Part shown: positions 31,691 through 41,235 of the stretch, piece after piece
Layout: every line of letters starts with the position of its first letter
Position numbering within the stretch: position 1 is the stretch's first letter
Assembly (NCBI GenBank): GCA_023053685.1
Contig: JALIGW010000032.1
Span: forward strand, 2,531,862 to 2,595,861
Reading direction: 5' to 3'
DNA: 64,000 nucleotides
Source: Diadophis punctatus similis
Taxonomy: Eukaryota > Chordata > Lepidosauria > Squamata > Dipsadidae
Program-made: the position numbers and the translations under genes
Notes under the pieces: generated by a model
The model's database searches: none
What the model was told of the DNA's origin: nothing
The model's input: the letters and a program-made list of their open reading frames with translations, nothing else

Positions 31691-31755
31691 CAATATCTAC
31701 ACAAACAGTGTGTTGTCTGGGTACAATTAATTTTGAAAAGAAATAATAGTAACAA
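28789..31755 (-). CDS. L1 ORF2 reverse transcriptase, endonuclease part missing
   Basis: L1 ORF2p makes cDNA by target-primed reverse transcription. The open frame has 988 codons, but the Met and the first 21 codons or so come from the flanking 327-bp repeat; element sequence starts at YWDTTKAYIRG (about residue 24). Visible parts: linker helices (to about 190), RT fingers NNKSPGPDGIPFEIYKNL (205-222), NYRPISLLNTDYKILAS, palm D338 in FVDAQKAFD, RQGCPLAP (396-403), the catalytic FADD box with D440 and D441, thumb, and a C-terminal zinc-like motif C854, C857, H866, C871. Full L1 ORF2 has about 1275 residues, so roughly the first 300, including the endonuclease, are lost. No stop or frameshift. 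It cannot move by the normal route and probably lacks a promoter. Confidence 0.92.
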   Translation of the reverse strand: MLLLFLFKINCTQTTHCLCRYCRYWDTTKAYIRGLSIAYLAKRNKERNNKLNTLTTKLHELEKTLQEDPKDSKTLEDLNITRHKINLITQEQLARKLKLAKQNYFESANKPGRWLAYKLAKDKADRTIDALQDQNGEVHTRIAEKKNIIQTFYTDLYKQEDPKDEAVKEYLSESNLPIVLEEDRNMLNDKITLIELKNAIGKQKNNKSPGPDGIPFEIYKNLQSSLELVMLDLFNETMEKGELPESWKEAYITLIPKEDSNKQNIKNYRPISLLNTDYKILASIMAERLKKILNRIIHSDQNGFLPHRQIRNNTRIILNTLEYYDIHIDKQLALIFVDAQKAFDNLYWQFFIMQLEKMKFGEKFIGLIRAIYSTQTAKIIVNNDITEKIDIKKGVRQGCPLAPLIFILALESLLRKVRSMQEIKGLKTRKEEFKLQAFADDMTFIVEEPLDTGPILINEIEKFGKAAGLKINKEKTKIITKNMTPKQNIKLENLLGMKIVKRVKYLGIWLTARCSSLKEDNYIKLIQKISKDLDGWSKLQLSFMGKIATIKMNILPKILFLFQVIPIKLNKTVFSNLNKMIHKFIWAKRKARIKLKLLQDHRRRGGFGLPNWELYHQSATLNWMREWITLKNRRILTLEGFDLQIGWHAFLWGDTYKTHTYFRRHYIRKNLLDTWLTIRKDHYTSVPKWISPTEAIIYPNLLDVNKIITYQQLLDEHNEMFSKQELKEKGIDLDWWHYLQVKSKYNKDKIKYGFQKKCDLDRILMGKDQKMTSKLYNFLLQYNLFEEVVKGSMIAWAQNFGYSINLNEWEKIWSINYKLTLAIPYKENIYKMFYRWHLPPARLAKMFPKLSPKCWKCKEGIGTYYHLWWTCPKAKNFWIKIKNCLEQITSKTIPLKPELFLLGIFREKMTNEDRYIILHITTAARIIYAQIWKTEKIPTMLNLINKVFECAELSRMSLEMQDKDDFEFYKTWDRWYNWLNQNKYQKLL

Positions 31756-32017
31756 TAACTGTAATATTCATACATTATTGATCATCATATAATGATAGTA
31801 ATATTTGCTTATCCATACTAATACACCTTCATTGTATAGTTGATCATTCTCTTAAACATTTGAGTTTCTAACTTCAGTTTCTATTATCTAACCATTTGTA
31901 AAACAAATCCCACTTTAAAAAATATTCTGTTGACTGATTGACTGATGTCTGCAGCAGCCCCCTCCTGCCAGCATAAGTAGGCTAGGGCAATCCCATTGGC
32001 AGATTTATTCTTTTTCC
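31691..32017. repeat. 327-bp direct repeat flanking L1, right copy
   Basis: Identical to 28002-28328, and then diverges at once (TATAAAATAATC left, ATTTTTGTCCCG right). Confidence 0.93.
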
Positions 32018-32605
32018 ATTTTTGTCCCGAGTTCTCGTTGCTGCTTTAACCTGATCAACCGTTGTCTCACCATCCACACAACAGTTCCAAAAAACCAGAA
32101 ACACTGGAGAACACGCCAGGTTTCTTTTTTTAAAATATAAAGTTATTTCCCTACCAATTTTCCCAAGAACCCTGAGAAGCTTTTAGTACAAATGTGAAGA
32201 GAAAAAAAAAACCCACACTCTACTCTCCTTTCTAAAAATCACTTCCTTTGTGGAACCGAATGGCTGCAACAATTTCCTCGCCTCCCTGCTGCAAAATATG
32301 GTCCAGAGCTATTATAAAGTATTTATTATTGTCCATCTCATTTCCACTCAACCAGGGAGGCAGGAAACCAGAGGAAATTTTGATTTCCTCTACCAGTTTG
32401 GGGTAAGATTCTATACTGGTCCTTGGTTATGACTTCAGCTCTTAGTTAATTCCAGCCGTAGGAAACTGATTAACTGACGGGCTACATTTCCTGCGCAGCG
32501 TCTGCTAATCAATGAGCTGTGAGCGAGGCCATAAAAATGAAATTGTGTCGGTTGAAATAAACTATGTTTTGTCTTTTAGATCAATGATGGGAAAGGATCT
32601 GTGGG
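32018..32605. other. Unannotated, possibly single-copy stretch
   Basis: No recognised repeat. Small open frames only. Confidence 0.45.
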
Positions 32606-32609
32606 TGCA

Positions 32610-32855
32610 AATCAATCAGAATAGAGCTGGAAGGGACCTTGGAGGTCTTCTAGTCCAACCCCCTGCTCAAGCAGGAGACTCCTATGCCCATTTCAGATAG
32701 ATGGCTGTCCAATCTTTTTTTTTAAACCTCCAGTGATGAAGCATCTACAATTTCTGAAAGCAAGCTGTTCCACCGGTTAATTAACATAATAACAGAGTTG
32801 GAAGGGACCTTGGAGGTCTTCTAGTCCAACCCTTGCTCAAGCAGGAGACCCTATA
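32610..32855 (-). mobile_element. Two CR1 3' ends, the second interrupted
   Basis: GAGCTGGAAGGGACCTTGGAGG at 32625 starts a short copy. GAGTTGGAAGGGACC at 32796 starts a second one that stops at ACCCTAT (32853) and resumes at about 33573 after the family-B LINE insertion. Confidence 0.8.
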
Positions 32856-33572
32856 TTTGTATTTGTATTTGTATTTGTTTATTTGTCAAGCATATATGAT
32901 TATAAGCAAAGTACAAACAGTAAAACATGATTGAATATATATGTAATATTACAAGCATGAATAAGAGTAAAAGAGGTATGATTATATGGGTACATAGGAC
33001 AGGAACGGTAGGCACGATTGTGCGCTTATGCACGCCCTTTACTGACCTCTTAGAAATGGGGTGAGGTCAATGGTAGATAATAAGAGGTTGAAGTTTTTGG
33101 GGTTTGGGGAAGAAACTACTGAGTCAGGTAAAGTGTTCCAGGCGTTGACAACTCTGTTGTTGAAGTCGAATTTTTTGCAATCAAGTCTGGAGCGGTTTAT
33201 ATTAAGTTTGTATCTATTGTGAGCTCGTGTATTATTACGGTTGAAGCTGAAATAGTTGTTAACGGGTAGGACATTGAGGCGGATAATTTTGTGAGCTACA
33301 CTTAGGTCAGATCGAAGGCGGCGGAGTTCTAAATTTTGAAGTCCCAAAATTTCAAGTCTGGTTTCATAAGGAATTCTGTTGTGAACAGAGGAATGTAATA
33401 CTCTTCTTGTGAAGTATTGCTGGACATTCTCAATTGTGTTAATGTCTGATATGTAGTGTGGGTTCCAGACTGATGAGCTGTATTCAAGGATCGGTCTAGC
33501 AAATGTTTTGTATGCTCTGGTTAAGAGTACAATGTTACCAGAGAAGAAGCTGCGCAAGATTAGGCGCAAGAA
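32856..33572 (-). mobile_element. Family-B LINE inserted in CR1
   Basis: The 3' end is at low coordinate with a GTATTT-type tail (32858-32880) and CTGACCTCTTAGAAATGGGG. The 176-codon minus-strand frame (33569-33039) holds TRAYKTFARPILEYSSSVWN, ENVQQYFTRRVLHSS, ELRRLRSDLSVAHKIIRLN and VNAWNTLPDSVVSSPNPKNF. This is the polyprotein C-terminus of a Jockey-superclade LINE. 5'-truncated, and the best-preserved coding copy of this family here. The clade (L2, CR1 or Rex) is undecided. Confidence 0.82.
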
Positions 33573-33815
33573 ATATCATTTCAGATTGATGGCTGTCCAT
33601 TCTCTTCTTGAAAACCTCCAGTGATGAAGCACCCACAATTTCTGAAGGCAACTTCTGTTCCACTGATTAATTGTCCTCACTGTTAGGAAGTTTCTCCTTA
33701 ATTCCAGGTTGCTTCTCTCCTTCATAAGAATGAGAAGGCTGAAGAATGCAAGGATAATCAGCCTAGAACATTAGATGTGGCCCAGTGTTCAATCCTGTCA
33801 AGGTCATTTGAATTA
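33573..33815 (-). mobile_element. Continuation of CR1 copy
   Basis: CATTTCAGATTGATGGCTGTCC, then CTCCAGTGATGAAGCACCC and TGTTAGGAAGTTTCTCC, resuming the CR1 text broken at 32853, and CCAGTGTTCAATCCTGTCAAGG from a more 5' part. Confidence 0.78.
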
Positions 33816-33854
33816 TGATTTCATCCTTTAAGGCACCAGCTAATTCCCCTAGTT

Positions 33855-34385
33855 CCGTGACGGCAAACCTATGGCACGCGTGCCACAGGTGGCATGCAGA
33901 GCCCTCTCTGCAGGCACGCGAGCTGTCGCCCAGCTCAGCTCCATCGCGCATGCATGCGTGCCTCCCGCTGGCCAGCTCATTTTCGGGTATCTGCTGCACA
34001 TGCACAGAGGGTGGGGCATATCCCCAGGCTCTGGTGGCTTTCCTTGAGCCTCCGGAAGGGCAAAAACGGCTTCCGGAGGGCCTCCGGAGGCTGGAAACAG
34101 GCCCATTTCTGGACTTCTGGAACTTCCGGGAGGCCCATTTTTTGCCCTCCCCAGGCTTCGGAGGTTTTCCTCGAGCCACTGGAAGGGCGAAAACAGCCTC
34201 CTTTGGGCTCCGGAGGCCCTTTGGAGGGGGTGGGGGGAGTGTGGGGGTGTCACACATGCATGCATGGAGGGAGGGGCACACGGTTGGGTGTCACACGCAC
34301 ATTGCATTATGGGTGCTGGCACGCACGCGCTGTCGCAAGCACATGCACTTTCTGCACGTGACGAGAAAAAGGTTAGCCATCACTG
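33855..34385. mobile_element. Non-autonomous hAT-type element
   Basis: The left end CCGTGACGGCAAACC matches the inverse of the right end GGTTAGCCATCACTG at most positions. The 8-bp flanks CCCTAGTT (33847-33854) and CCCTAATT (34386-34393) match at 7 of 8. The GC-rich body has no transposase. The overlapping frames of 150-190 codons on both strands are side effects of the GC content. Confidence 0.8.
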
Positions 34386-34425
34386 CCCTAATTTAATATT
34401 ACCCATAGAAATAACTGCGCTTCTG

Positions 34426-34687
34426 AGATAATAGCAATAGCATTATAGCAATAGCATTTTACTTATATACTGCTTCATAGTGCTTTACAGCCCTCTCTAA
34501 GCGTTTTACAGAGTTCAGCATATTGCCCCCAACAATCTGGGTCCTCATTTTACCGACCTCGGAAGGATGGAAGGCTGAGTCAACCTTGAGCCTGGTGAGA
34601 TTTGAACAGCTGAACTGCTGAACTAGCAGTCAGAACTCCAGTTAAATGCTGGAGTCGCAGCATTTAACCACTGCACCACTTCATCTC
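34426..34687 (-). mobile_element. Sauria-type SINE
   Basis: Inverse of the 23735 copy: AATAGCAATAGC repeat end, CTTCATAGTGCTTTACAGCC, CAACAATCTGGGTCCTCATT, ending CCACTGCACCACTTCATCTC. Confidence 0.87.
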
Positions 34688-34714
34688 TAAATAATACACC
34701 TTATTGGAAAAAAG

Positions 34715-34830
34715 AACTTAACTATAGATATGAACTGTAGCTCTCTGAGCTTGGTTGTTTTGAAGCAGTCATTTCATGACCAAACTAGGTAGCAACATCA
34801 GTGCTGGAAGAGTTAGGGTTACAGTGGGCA
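34715..34830 (-). repeat. Hammerhead-bearing repeat, inverted degenerate copy
   Basis: On minus: CAGCACTGATGTTGC, CATGAAATGACTGC, then AACCAAGCTCAGAGAGC. The CUGANGA box has lost its last A and the cleavage triplet is changed. Confidence 0.5.
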
Positions 34831-34855
34831 AACTCCACTACTCTTCTGGCACTGA

Positions 34856-35099
34856 ATAGCAATAGCAATAGCACTTAGACTTATATACCGCTTCATAGTG
34901 CTTTACAGCCCTCTCTAAGTGGTTTAAAGAGTTCAACATATTGCCCCCAACAATCTGGGTCCTCATTTTACCCACCTCAGAAGGATGGAAGGCTGAGTCA
35001 ACCTTGAGCTGGTGAGATTTGAACAGCCGAACTGCAGCTAGCAGTCAGCTGAAGTAGCCTGCAATGCTGCACTCTAACCACTGCGCCACCTCGGCTCTT
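34856..35099 (-). mobile_element. Sauria-type SINE
   Basis: AATAGCAATAGCAATAGCAC end, TTATATACCGCTTCATAGTG, ending CCACTGCGCCACCTCGGCTC. A more conserved A-box end than the previous copy. Confidence 0.88.
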
Positions 35100-35114
35100 G
35101 AAGTTACCTAGTTC

Positions 35115-35311
35115 GTACATGAAATGATTGCCACAAGACAACAAAGCTTAGAGAGCACCAAGGACCCCATAGGTTTTGAGCTACAAATACTCGCTTCTAG
35201 CCAAATCACTTGTATATAAACAGACATCAAACCCTACTCCCTTGATAGTACTGATGATGTAACCTAGTGGGGTCATGAAACGTCTGCAAGAAAACAACCA
35301 AGCTCAGAGAG
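35115..35311 (+). repeat. Hammerhead-bearing repeat, best copy
   Basis: AGAGAGCACCAAGGACCCC at 35152-35170, then the hammerhead core at 35241-35290, then AAAACAACCAAGCTCAGAGAG. It runs into the palindromic repeat at 35312. Confidence 0.55.
35241..35290 (+). ncRNA. Hammerhead-ribozyme-like motif, conserved boxes intact
   Basis: CTGATGA is at 35251-35257, GAAAC at 35277-35281 and the GTC cleavage triplet at 35282-35284. Helix II can form between 35259-35264 and 35271-35276 with a mismatch. Helix I pairs CTTG (35241-35244) with CAAG (35287-35290), plus UA/UG next to the core, around an internal loop. Helix III is only ACGT, which could favour action as a dimer. Type I hammerheads of this kind are known in Penelope-like and other retroelements. 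Activity is untested. Confidence 0.55.
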
Positions 35312-36460
35312 TCCCAAAGGTGCTTTTTCAGGAGGCAACTGGACTTTCTAGTTTTTTCTTTTGAAGACGTTTCGCTTCTCATCCAAGAAGCTTCTTCAGC
35401 TCCGACTGGATGGTGGGGAATGGAAGGATTTATACTCCTTGCAGACAGCTGGTCATTTGCATTCTTTTTAGAGCAGAAGTGTCGAACTCGATTTCATTGA
35501 GGGCTGCATCAGGGTTGTGTTTGACCTTGCGGGGAGCAGAGTGGGCATGGCCAGCTCAACATCACTCATCGACACTCTGTTTTTGGCCGCGACAGCCTCC
35601 TGCAGCGATCTTCCAGCGAAAAGAGAGTCCGGGAGGGCCGTGTGCTATGATTCCAGGGCGGCCCCACGGGCCAGATCTAAGCACCCTGCGGGTCGGATCT
35701 AGCCCACAGGCCTTGAGTTTGACCCCTGCTTTAGAGGGTCATTGAAGCACTTGGAGGTTTATCTGTGTCCTCACGGTCATCTGAGTGGTGCTCCTGGTTC
35801 CTGTAGTCTGCAATTTTTTCCTCTGGAAATACATTCCTACTCCCACACCATTCAAAGGGTGTTCATCCCAAATTGTATAGCTAAAAGTCTGTAGAGATTC
35901 TCAGTCATCCAGGTCAGGGTTGTCCCAAAGGTGCTTTTTCAGGAGGCAACTGGACTTTCTTGTTTTTTTTTCCTTCTTTAAAGACATTTCACTTCTCATC
36001 CAAGAAGCTTCTTCAGCTCAGACAGGATAGTGGAGAATGGAAGGATTTATATTCCTTGCAGACAGCTGGTCATTTGCATCCTTTTAGAGGGTCGTTGAGG
36101 CCACTTGGAGGTTTATCTGTGTCCTCAGGGTCAACTTAGTAGTGCAAATGTTCCTGTAGTCTGCATTTTTTTCCTCTGGAAATCCATTCCTACTTCCACA
36201 CCATTCAAAGGGTGTTCCTCCCAAATTGTATAGCTAAAAGTCTGTAGAGATTCTCAGTCATCCAGGATGCAAATGACCAGCTGTCTGCAAGGAATATAAA
36301 CCCTTCCATCCCCTACTATTCTGTCAGAGTTGAAGAAGCTTCTTGGATGAGAAGCGAAACATCTTCAAAAGAAAAAAAAAACTAGAAACTCCAGTTGCCT
36401 TCTGAAAAAGCATCTTTGGGACAACCATGACCTGGATGACTGAGAATCTCTACAGATTTC
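35312..36460. repeat. Palindromic dispersed repeat: two forward copies, then an inverted arm
   Basis: Forward copies start at 35312 (with a hAT insert) and at 35888, where GTCTGTAGAGATTCTCAGTC recurs about 352 bp before the next occurrence at 36240. From 36268 the text is inverted (GCAAATGACCAGCTGTCTGC ... GATGAGAAGCGAAACATC ... GACCTGGATGACTGAGAATC). The ends therefore form a long inverted repeat of 150-200 bp arms. Confidence 0.65.
35474..35728. mobile_element. Non-autonomous hAT-type element in palindromic repeat
   Basis: The left end CAGAAGTGTCGAACTCGAT and right end TTGAGTTTGACCCCTG are diverged inverted repeats. The flanks TTTTAGAG (35466-35473) and CTTTAGAG (35729-35736) match at 7 of 8. 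The host repeat continues on both sides. No transposase. Confidence 0.75.
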
Positions 36461-36659
36461 AAGCTCAGAGGGCACTAAGGACCTTATAGATTCAACTCTA
36501 TTTGAAGTTCATTGTGGAGCATTTTATTCTGCATTTCTGAGTATTCATGAATCTTCAGATAGTTTACATAGTATGCTACTAGGAGATCTAAACTCTATCT
36601 TACTAACATATGAAGTTGCTTTGTTTTATGTTTGCTTGATCAGAACTACAAATTTGCCC

Positions 36660-37527
36660 TGGCCTGCTGTTGTCTGACGCTGAACTTCGCATTGCCATGA
36701 CAAAAGCAAAAAAATCACAAACAGACAATGACTTGGACGAGGGGATAGATGGGGAACTCATCAAATTTGCAGATGACACCAAACTGGCAGGAATAGCCAA
36801 CACTCCGGAAGATAGGCTTAAGATACAGAAGGATCTTGACAGACTTGAACATTGGGCCCTATCTAACAGAATGAAATTCATTTGTGAAAAAAGTAAGGTT
36901 CTACATTTAGGCAAGAAAAACAAAATGCACAAGTATAATATATGTGGTACCTTGCACAATAGTAGTAACTGTGAGAGGGATCTTGGAGTCCCAGTGGACA
37001 AATTTAAATATGAACCAACAGTGTGCTGCAACTGCCCAAAAAAGCCAATACAGTTCTAATCTGCATAAGCAGAGGGATAGAATCAAGATCAAGATCTTGA
37101 GACTTTAGAAAGAGTGCAGAGAAGAGCAACAAAGATGGTGAGGGGACTGGAGGCTAAAACATATGAAGAACAGCTGCAGGAACTGGGTATGTAATGAAAA
37201 GAAGGACTAGGGGTGACATGATAGCAGTGTTCCAACATCTCAGGGGCTGCCACAAAGAAGAGGGAGTCAATCTATTCTCCAAAGCACCTGAGGGTAGGAC
37301 AAGAAGCAATGGGTGGAAACTAAACAAGGAGAGAAGCAACTCTGTCAGCAATTTCCTGACAGTGAGAACAATTAATCAGTGGAACAGCTTGCCTCCAGAA
37401 CTTGTGAATGCTCCAACACTTGAAGTTTTTAAGAAGATGTTGGATAACCATTTGTCTGAAGTGGTGTAGGGTTTCCTGCCTAAGCAAGGGGTTGGACTAG
37501 AAGACCTTCCAAGTCTGTTATTCTAAA
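36660..37527 (+). mobile_element. CR1 LINE, includes RT catalytic box
   Basis: The plus frame 36670-37059 encodes LIKFADDTKLAGIANTPEDR with the FADD RT box, then LDRLEHWALSNRMKF and KSKVLHLGKKNKMHK. After a small deletion near 37090 the RT tail follows (RRTRGDMIAVFQHLRGCHKE, NFLTVRTINQWNSLPPELV), and the 3' signal GGACTAGAAGACCTTCCAAG ends it. Frame breaks make it non-functional, but it is the longest CR1 copy in the window. Confidence 0.9.
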
Positions 37528-37529
37528 CA

Positions 37530-38060
37530 TTTATTCACAAATTGTAGACGTCTTTGATATCTGACGGATCGGCAGAAGTTAATCAATGCAACAGAGGTGG
37601 CCAGAGTTATTTTTAATTAGGATGCCCTTTTTTTTAGCTTAGGTATTTAAAAATCCCTACTTGAAAGAACAGCCCACTGGGATTTGAATCGCAAACTGTC
37701 CTATTTCCTCCTGGCCTCTAACGCGTACAATTGTGAGCAGAAGCACTGAGTTTATAGACCAGGCAGTTCAGCTAAGAATCCATTATATCGAACCGATGGG
37801 AGTATCATGTAAAGGCAATGTATTTATCTGAATATTGATATAGCCTGTATGTATTTTAGTATTACATTTTCTTTTACCTGATTTATCCTGGAAATATATT
37901 TTACATTTTTTTGTTTTCTTTGATGTGGTTTTAAAACTAATCAATCAGTTAGCTGTCTAATCAGATTTATATAATTTCTCTATCTCTTTATCACCTCTCT
38001 CTCTTTTATCTCTCTATATCTATCTGTATCTATTTGTATCTCTCTGTCACTTTATAATCT
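37530..38060. other. Unannotated, possibly single-copy stretch
   Basis: AT-rich, no recognised element. It runs into TATC-type repeats. Confidence 0.4.
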
Positions 38061-38064
38061 ATTT

Positions 38065-38507
38065 CTATTGAACTATCTATATATCCATCCATCTCTCCAT
38101 CTCTCCATCTATCTATATCTCTCCATCCATCTATCATCCATCTATCTATTTCTATCTGTCTACTACCTATCATCCATCTAACCATCCATCCATCCATCCA
38201 TCCATCCATCCATCCATCCATCCATCCAATCATCCATCTCAGATTTACTTATATTATATCTTTTATCTATCTCTTTATTATCTCTCAATCATCCTATTTA
38301 TATCTATCTCTATATATCTACCTATCTGCATTTGTTGTAGCTGTCAATCTATCATCTATTTCTATTGATCCATCCATCCATCCGTCCGTCCGTCCATCCA
38401 TCCATCCATCCATCCATCCATCCATCCATCCATCCATCCATCCATCCATCCATCCATCCATCCATCCATCCATCCATCCATCCATCCATCCATCCATCCA
38501 TCCATCC

Positions 38508-38562
<55 letters not shown>

Positions 38563-38640
38563 ATCTAAATGTCTGTCTTTCTATCATCTATCTATCATCT
38601 ATTTATCATCTAAATGTCTGTCTGTCTATCATCTATCTAG
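38065..38640. repeat. (CATC)n and (TATC)n tetranucleotide arrays
   Basis: (CATC)n blocks at 38187-38228 and 38368-38509, the second with three GTCC variants, pass directly into (TATC)n at 38510-38562 (GATA on minus). Degenerate units surround them. Confidence 0.95.
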
Positions 38641-38661
38641 CTATCTAGCTATCGTCTAGCT

Positions 38662-39100
38662 CAGGGATCACCAACCTTTCGGACTTCAGGGACCACTAAA
38701 TTCATAATTTTAAATTTATTTATTTATTTGTGAGATTTATATACCGCCTCACAGTGCAAGCACTCTCTAAGCGGTTTACACCAGTAAGCAATGCATATTT
38801 ATATTGCCCCCAACAATCTGGGTCCTCATTTTACCTACCTCGGAAGGATGGAAGGCTGACTCAACCTTGAGCCGGTGAGATTTGAACCGCTGACCTGCGG
38901 ATCAGTGTCAGCTAAAGTGGCCTGCAGTACCTGCCTCTAACCGCTGCGCCACCTTGGCTCTTCAATCCCATGGACCACTAATATGATTTTTTTAAAAGAT
39001 AAAAAATATTTAATGCAATATAAAAATAATTTTTCTGCGGACCACCAAAATTTTTTTGCGGATCACCAGTGGTCCATGGACCACCGGTCGGTCATCGCTG
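38662..39100. mobile_element. Non-autonomous hAT-type element containing a SINE
   Basis: The left end CAGGGATCACCAACC and right end GGTCGGTCATCGCTG are inverted repeats. The flanks GTCTAGCT (38654-38661) and GTCTGGCT (39101-39108) match at 7 of 8. GGACCACTAA occurs on both sides of the SINE insert, showing continuity of the host element. Confidence 0.78.
38712..38962 (-). mobile_element. Sauria-type SINE inside hAT element
   Basis: TTTATATACCGCCTCACAGTG ... CCCCCAACAATCTGGGTCC ... AACCGCTGCGCCACCTTGG, minus orientation. Confidence 0.87.
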
Positions 39101-39156
39101 GTCTGGCTATCATCTGTCTCTATTTTTGCTTATCTACCTACCTACCTACCTTATCC

Positions 39157-39268
<112 letters not shown>

Positions 39269-39289
39269 TTTCTCTCTTATCTCTCTCTT

Positions 39290-39321
<32 letters not shown>

Positions 39322-39344
39322 GTCTCTCTCTCTCCTCCCTTTTG

Positions 39345-39980
39345 CAACTTCTAATAATCTTCCAGGGGGAAGCATATTTGCAGCTCATTACGGGCTATTT
39401 TTGAGCTCACCTCCTTCTCCTCAAAGTTTGCTGATTTACACCCTCAGTGCTAAACATGATTATTTATTTATCTAAATGTTGGAGTTACATAATTCCCAGG
39501 GTATTTTCTTTGTAGTGCTAAACAGAATGCCAAAAGATTCTTGGCCCTCTGGAAAAAAAATCAGACCTCATTCTGATGGCTGCTTAAAACAGGACTTGAT
39601 TAAAAAGGACAACAAGCAGTAAACTAATTACAATGGAAATGCAACTCAGCGAAACTTTTGAAGTTGGGGGAGACCATGCATCATATTCTTTTAAGGTCCA
39701 TTAATACACCTTCATTTGTCATCTTTATAGGAGATAGGTAAAGGTGATGATAAATAATGTCTGGCTCACAATCAGGAAGTGTAAATTACCCTGTCCTTAT
39801 CCCCCCCTCCCAAATGAATAATGAACACTAGAAGAATTGAAACTATATGTATATATACATTGTAAACTGTGAGGCGGTGCTGGAAAATCACTTGGTTGGA
39901 TCACAAGAGTGAATGCTAGACAGTGTCACCTTCTCCTAAATATAGAATCTCTCAAGCTGAATATAGAATCTATCATACTG
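39345..39980. other. Unannotated, possibly single-copy stretch
   Basis: No repeat or domain recognised. Confidence 0.45.
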
Positions 39981-39984
39981 CATA

Positions 39985-40165
39985 TGATATGAAAAGGATA
40001 TTGAGACTCTGGAAAGAGGGCAGTGAAGAGCAACAAAGATGATTAGGGGGCTGGAGGCTAAAATATATAAAGAACAGTTGCAGGAATTGGGCATGGCTAG
40101 TCTAGTGAAAAGAAGGAGTAGGAGTGACAAGATAGCAGTCTTCCAATATCTCAGGGGTTGCCCCA
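39985..40165 (+). mobile_element. CR1 fragment cut off by a pentamer array
   Basis: GATATTGAGACTCTGGAAAG through AATATCTCAGGGGTTGCC. The CR1 text stops where (AGAGT)n starts. Confidence 0.78.
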
Positions 40166-40169
40166 AAAA

Positions 40170-40284
40170 ACAGAGTAGAGTAGAGTAGAGTAGAGTAGAG
40201 TAGAGTAGAGTAGAATAGAATAGAATAGAATAGAATAGAATAGAATAGAATAGAATAGAATAGAATAGAATAGAATAGAATAGA
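40170..40284. repeat. (AGAGT)n-(AGAAT)n pentanucleotide array
   Basis: About 8 GAGTA units followed by about 15 GAATA units. The switch is a single base change, as in the large array at 52.4 kb. Confidence 0.95.
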
Positions 40285-40305
40285 TGACAGATAGGAATTT
40301 TCCTA

Positions 40306-40626
40306 TCAAGAGGCGATTTAGGATCTTGCTTCCCTGAAGTCATTCGTACTTAGAAAATAAAACCGAGATTCAATTCTAATTAACAAAATATTTATTTTAG
40401 TACAAAAGTAACAAAAGAATAAACCTTTAATAAGCTGCATCTTCTCAGCTAAGTATTTCACGTCTGCCTCAGGCGAGGCATCGAAGAAGAAGGAAAGTAG
40501 GAGGAGACAAAACTCCTGGAATGCACACATGCATAGTAAAACATATCACATGTCTGCTTGATTAGGAAATACAATAAACCTAGAAATAGTAGAGATGCAC
40601 AACTGGCAATTATTCACATTGTGACA
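40306..40626 (-). mobile_element. Truncated LTR of the TGTCAC family
   Basis: On minus it starts TGTCACAATGTGAATAATTGCC (at 40626), passes AATAAATATTTTG and ends near AGGCG, short of the TTAACA terminus. The order of motifs matches 4379-4711, with a diverged middle. Confidence 0.65.
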
Positions 40627-40904
40627 ATAGAATATAAAATGGCTTCCCCTGGCTCCAGAGACCCTCCGGAGGCCAGAAACGGCCCATTTCCGGCCTTCCT
40701 GAACTTCCGATAGGCCTGTTTTTCGCCCTCCCTGAGACTCCGTGCATGCCCTGCACTTACCTGCATCCAAAATGGGCCGCATGGGGACTTCTGGGAGGGG
40801 CGGGACGGGGTGAGTGGGGCCAGCCAGGAGTGGGATTTGGGGGTTCTCCAAACTTCATAGAATCTTAGCCAGAAGTTCTCCCGAACCGCTGTGAATCCTC
40901 AGCA
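40627..40904. other. GC-rich dispersed sequence
   Basis: It contains CCCCAAATCCCACTCCTG in inverse sense (about 40826-40843), shared with 52420-52437. Likely part of a hAT-like element of unclear limits. Confidence 0.35.
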
Positions 40905-41235
40905 GCCCACTTCTGTGTCTAGTCTAATGAAAAAGACTAGGGTTGGCATAGTGTTGCAATATTTTAGAGGCTGCCGCAAAGAACAGGGTGTTTATATATT
41001 TTTCCAAGCTCCTAAAAGCAGGACCAAAAAGCAGTGGATGGGAACTCATCAAGGAGAGAACCAACCTAGAAGTAAGGAGAAATTTCCTTACAGTGAGAAC
41101 GATCAACCAGGAATCAACCAGTGGAACAGCTTGCCACCAGAGGTTGTGGGTGCTCCATCACTGGAGGCTTTCAAAAAGAAAGTAGAGAACCATTTGTCTG
41201 GAATGATATAAGGTCTCTCCTGCTCAAGCAGGGGG
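40905..41235 (+). mobile_element. CR1 LINE 3' portion, interrupted
   Basis: Plus reading gives GGCHKEQ-like GCRKEQGVYIFFQAPKSRTK, SKEKFPYSEND and WNSLPPEVVGAPSLEAF. The text stops at AAGCAGGGGG, and the end of the element (TTTAAGGTCCCTTCCAACTC) is found at 41886 after a LINE insertion. Confidence 0.8.

Noticed and set aside
28789..31755. Host gene for a reverse-transcriptase-like protein
   Set aside because: Domain order and C-terminal Cys/His motif match L1 ORF2. The start codon comes from flanking duplicated DNA.
33763..34396. Overlapping 155-193-codon frames on both strands, possible GC-rich exon
   Set aside because: They lie inside a non-autonomous hAT element bounded by an 8-bp duplication. 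Frames on both strands reflect high GC.
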